In this document: one piece after another, positions 61,849 to 64,000 of the stretch
Layout of the letters: each line of letters starts with the position of its first letter
Position numbering within the stretch: the first letter of the stretch is position 1
Assembly (NCBI GenBank): GCA_963592385.1
Contig: CAVAWX010000001.1
Coordinates: forward strand, 3,691 to 67,690
DNA length: 64,000 nucleotides
From: CAVAWX01 sp963592385
GTDB lineage: Bacteria > Actinomycetota > Coriobacteriia > Coriobacteriales > QAMH01
Reading direction: 5' to 3'
Program-made: the position numbers and the translations under genes
The notes under the pieces: model-generated
The model's database searches: none
What the model was told of the DNA's origin: nothing
The model's input: only the letters and a program-made list of their open reading frames with translations

Positions 61849-63809
61849 GCGCCGCGCTTCTTGCCGCGGCCTGCAGCGCCGTTTTGTGCGCCATCGTCGG
61901 CGCCCGCGCTGCCGCAGCCCGCATCCGCGCCGCGCCCCTCGATGTCGGCGGCGATGCGCTCCACCAGGTTCTCGCGCGAAAGCCCCAGCTTGGCGAAGAG
62001 CTCGGGCACGCTGCCCTGCTCGACGAACTCGTCGGGATACCCCACGCAGCGCACCTGCGGCGCCAGCCCAAAGCCCGCCAGGCACTCGAGCACCGCCGAG
62101 CCGAAGCCGCCGACCGTCGTGTTGTCCTCCAGGGTGTAGACAAGCCCCGTGGCGGCCGCCGCGCGCACCGCCTCGACGTCCACCGGCTTTGCCCAGCGCA
62201 TGTCGTAGACCGCGACGCTGCGCCCCGCGTCTGCCAGCGCCCGCGCCGTCTCGCAGGCCACGTGCACCGTGCGCCCGAGCGCGAGAATCGCCGCCTCGTC
62301 GCCGTCGGCAAGCTTCACCGCACGCCCGAGCTCCCACGCCGGATGCGCGCGCCCCTCGCCGGAATACGCCTCGCCTCTTGGGTAGCGCAAGGCGATGGGC
62401 CCGTCCCCGCACGCGACGGCAAAGCGCAGCGCGTCGCGCAGCTCGCAGGCATCGGCGGGCGCCATGATGCGCATGCCCGGCACCGTGCGCAGATACGACA
62501 GGTCGAAGGCGCCGTGGTGCGTCGGGCCGTCGGCGCCCACGAGCCCGGCGCGGTCCACGGCGAACACCACGTGCCGGCGCTGCAAGGCCACGTCGATCAT
62601 GATCTGGTCGTAGGCGCGCTGCAAAAAGGTCGAGTAGATGGCCACGACGGGCACCTTGCCGCCCGCCGCCAGCGCAGAGGCCATGCCGACGGCGTTTTCC
62701 TCGGCGATACCGACGTCGAAGAAACGCGCGGGATGCGCTTGTCGAAACGCCTCGAGCCCCGTGCCCGCGCTCATCGCCGCCGTGATGGCCACCACGCGCT
62801 CGTCGCCGGCGGCCAGCTCCACGAGCTCTTCGGAAAACACGTCCGTGTAGGTCGGCGCGCTCTTTTTCCGCACGAGCTCGCCTGTCGCGATGTCGAAGGG
62901 ACCGACGCCGTGGAAGCGCTCGGGGTGCGCCTCGGCCGGCGGATACCCCCGCCCTTTGTCGGTGGTGGCGTGCACGACCACAGGGCCGCCCAGATCCTTC
63001 GCGCGCTGCAAGATGGTCTCCAGCCCCGCGATGTCGTGGCCGTCGATGGGGCCGACGTAGGTGACGCCGAATTCCTCGAAAAACATCGAGCCGTCCGGCA
63101 AGACCAGCTGCTTCACCGACTCCTTCACCGCGTTGCCCGCGTCCATGAGCGCGCGCCCCACGCGTCCCGACGAGGTCATGGTGCCCTCCACCTTGTCGCG
63201 CAGCTGCGTGTACTTGTGCGAGAGGCGCATCTGCCCGAGGTAGTGCGCGAACCCGCCGACGTTGGGCGATATGGACATGCCGTTGTCGTTTAAGACGATG
63301 ATGAGGCGCGTGCCCAGATGCCCGATCTGGTTCAAGGCCTCGAGGGCCATGCCGCCGGTGAACGACGCGTCGCCGATCAGCGCGGCGATGGTCTCGTCGC
63401 CGCCATCGAGGTCGCGGGCCAGCGCGTAGCCCAGCGCAAGCGACAGCGAGTCGGAGGCGTGCCCGGCGTCGTTGGAGTCGTAGGGACTTTCGTCGATCTT
63501 GGGAAAACCCGACAGGCCGCCGAAGGTGCGCAGGGTTGAGAAGGCCTCCTGCCTGCCCGTGAGCAGCTTGTGCGCGTAGGCCTGGTGGCCGACGTCGAAG
63601 ACGATGCGGTCGGAGGGGCAGTCGAGCACGCGGTGCAGCGCGAGGATGATCTCGACGGCGCCCAGCGAGGACGCCAGATGCCCGCCGCGGTCGCTCGTCG
63701 TCGCGACCATCTGCGCGCGCAGCTCCAGCGCGAGGCGGTCCAGCTCGGGATAGTCGAGCGCCTTCAGGTCGGCGGGCGAGTGTATGGAACGCAGCAGCTC
63801 TGCAGCCAT
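61845..63809 (-). CDS. dxs: 1-deoxy-D-xylulose-5-phosphate synthase
   Basis: 654 residues. HLASSLGAVEIILALH, DVGHQAYAHKLLTGR, the thiamine diphosphate motif GDASFTGGMALEALNQIGHL with NDNGMSIS, and DRAGLVGADGPTHHG are DXS signatures. It catalyses the first step of the MEP isoprenoid pathway from pyruvate and glyceraldehyde 3-phosphate. The end (DDGAQNGAAGRGKKRGA) is a low-complexity tail. The start at 63809 lacks a clear ribosome binding site but keeps the conserved N-terminus. The group dxs-tlyA-nadK-recN-sua5 is tightly coupled, with overlaps at most junctions. Confidence 0.95.
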   Translation of the reverse strand: MAAELLRSIHSPADLKALDYPELDRLALELRAQMVATTSDRGGHLASSLGAVEIILALHRVLDCPSDRIVFDVGHQAYAHKLLTGRQEAFSTLRTFGGLSGFPKIDESPYDSNDAGHASDSLSLALGYALARDLDGGDETIAALIGDASFTGGMALEALNQIGHLGTRLIIVLNDNGMSISPNVGGFAHYLGQMRLSHKYTQLRDKVEGTMTSSGRVGRALMDAGNAVKESVKQLVLPDGSMFFEEFGVTYVGPIDGHDIAGLETILQRAKDLGGPVVVHATTDKGRGYPPAEAHPERFHGVGPFDIATGELVRKKSAPTYTDVFSEELVELAAGDERVVAITAAMSAGTGLEAFRQAHPARFFDVGIAEENAVGMASALAAGGKVPVVAIYSTFLQRAYDQIMIDVALQRRHVVFAVDRAGLVGADGPTHHGAFDLSYLRTVPGMRIMAPADACELRDALRFAVACGDGPIALRYPRGEAYSGEGRAHPAWELGRAVKLADGDEAAILALGRTVHVACETARALADAGRSVAVYDMRWAKPVDVEAVRAAAATGLVYTLEDNTTVGGFGSAVLECLAGFGLAPQVRCVGYPDEFVEQGSVPELFAKLGLSRENLVERIAADIEGRGADAGCGSAGADDGAQNGAAGRGKKRGA

Positions 63810-63821
63810 GGGAGGCGCCGC

Positions 63822-64000
63822 CTACTCGTCTTCGCCTTCGGCGGATGTCGCGGGCTCGGCAGATTCGGCCTCGTCAGAAGCGGCGTCTGCCTCGTCGGAA
63901 GCCGCGTCGTCGGAAGCGGCGTCTGCCTCGTCCGCAGCCTCGCCGTCCGCGCCCTCTGCGGGCGTGTCCGCGTCGGTGCCTTCACCAGACGCGTCGGCAC
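63822..64000 (-). CDS. 3' end of an unidentified gene with acidic Ala/Asp/Glu/Ser tail
   Basis: The last 59 codons of a gene that enters from the right and ends TAG at 63822, 12 bases before dxs. The visible part is almost only Ala, Asp, Glu, Ser, Gly and Thr, with ADEADAASDDAASDEADAAS as an internal near-repeat, so no family can be named from it. It shares strand and close spacing with dxs and is probably in the same operon. Confidence 0.6.
   Translation of the reverse strand, partial: ADASGEGTDADTPAEGADGEAADEADAASDDAASDEADAASDEAESAEPATSAEGEDE

Overview
This window is dense, GC-rich (about two thirds G+C by eye) bacterial chromosome. The gene content points to an anaerobic actinobacterium of the Coriobacteriia, probably Eggerthellaceae. 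The pointers are a System I cytochrome c maturation cluster beside a periplasmic nitrate reductase cluster, multihaem c-type cytochrome, ackA, LPxTG-like surface protein and complete F-type ATP synthase operon in a high-GC monoderm background. The assignment is an inference from gene content. Two runs of N (8901-8942 and 32585-32594) show that the sequence is a scaffold. Almost all genes are on the minus strand; the exceptions are a two-component pair (9433-11357) and an ATP-grasp / dinB / rnhA block (34974-38381).

Layout. 1-2766: start of the S10 ribosomal cluster (rplC-rplD-rplW, then rplB-rpsS). There is no rpsJ at its head, and a terminator plus promoter splits it between rplW and rplB. 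3226-9052: cytochrome c maturation operon ccmE-F-A-B-C-D, with a CXXXY-type CcmE that appears to carry two OB folds. 9433-11357: GAF histidine kinase and NarL-type regulator. 11445-16853: nitrate reductase cluster (pentahaem cytochrome, napG-like, napA, napD, napH). 17067-23429: arginine biosynthesis (argJ-B-D-F-R, then argG), without argC. 23527-28072: acetate kinase, a HIT protein, exonuclease VII (xseB, xseA) and a membrane zinc peptidase. 28324-31428: a small accessory patch with a zinc-ribbon protein, a YafQ/DinJ-type toxin-antitoxin pair and a pilin-like surface protein. 31617-38381: dprA (interrupted by a gap), comM, yraN, an ATP-grasp-like enzyme, dinB and RNase HI. 38487-45374: dapF-gltB-gltD. 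45513-49370: an RND permease with a coiled-coil insertion. 49637-56782: ATP synthase operon atpI-like-B-E-F-H-A-G-D-C. 57094-64000: rpiB, a Sua5/YwlC protein, recN, nadK, tlyA, dxs and the 3' end of an acidic-tailed gene.

How the genes fit together. The Ccm proteins attach haem to c-type cytochromes. Five haem-binding motifs, two of them with non-standard spacing, lie in the neighbouring nitrate reductase cytochrome. The divergent GAF kinase/regulator pair sits between the two clusters and is a plausible anaerobic or nitrate-responsive control. The proton gradient would be used by the ATP synthase further along; acetate kinase and glutamate synthase represent core carbon and nitrogen metabolism. 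The most unusual items are the tandem-OB CcmE, the pentahaem cytochrome with CX3CH and CX4CH sites, a NapA with a Tat signal and lipobox, the split S10 cluster, and Ala/Asp/Gly-rich linkers inserted in otherwise conserved enzymes.
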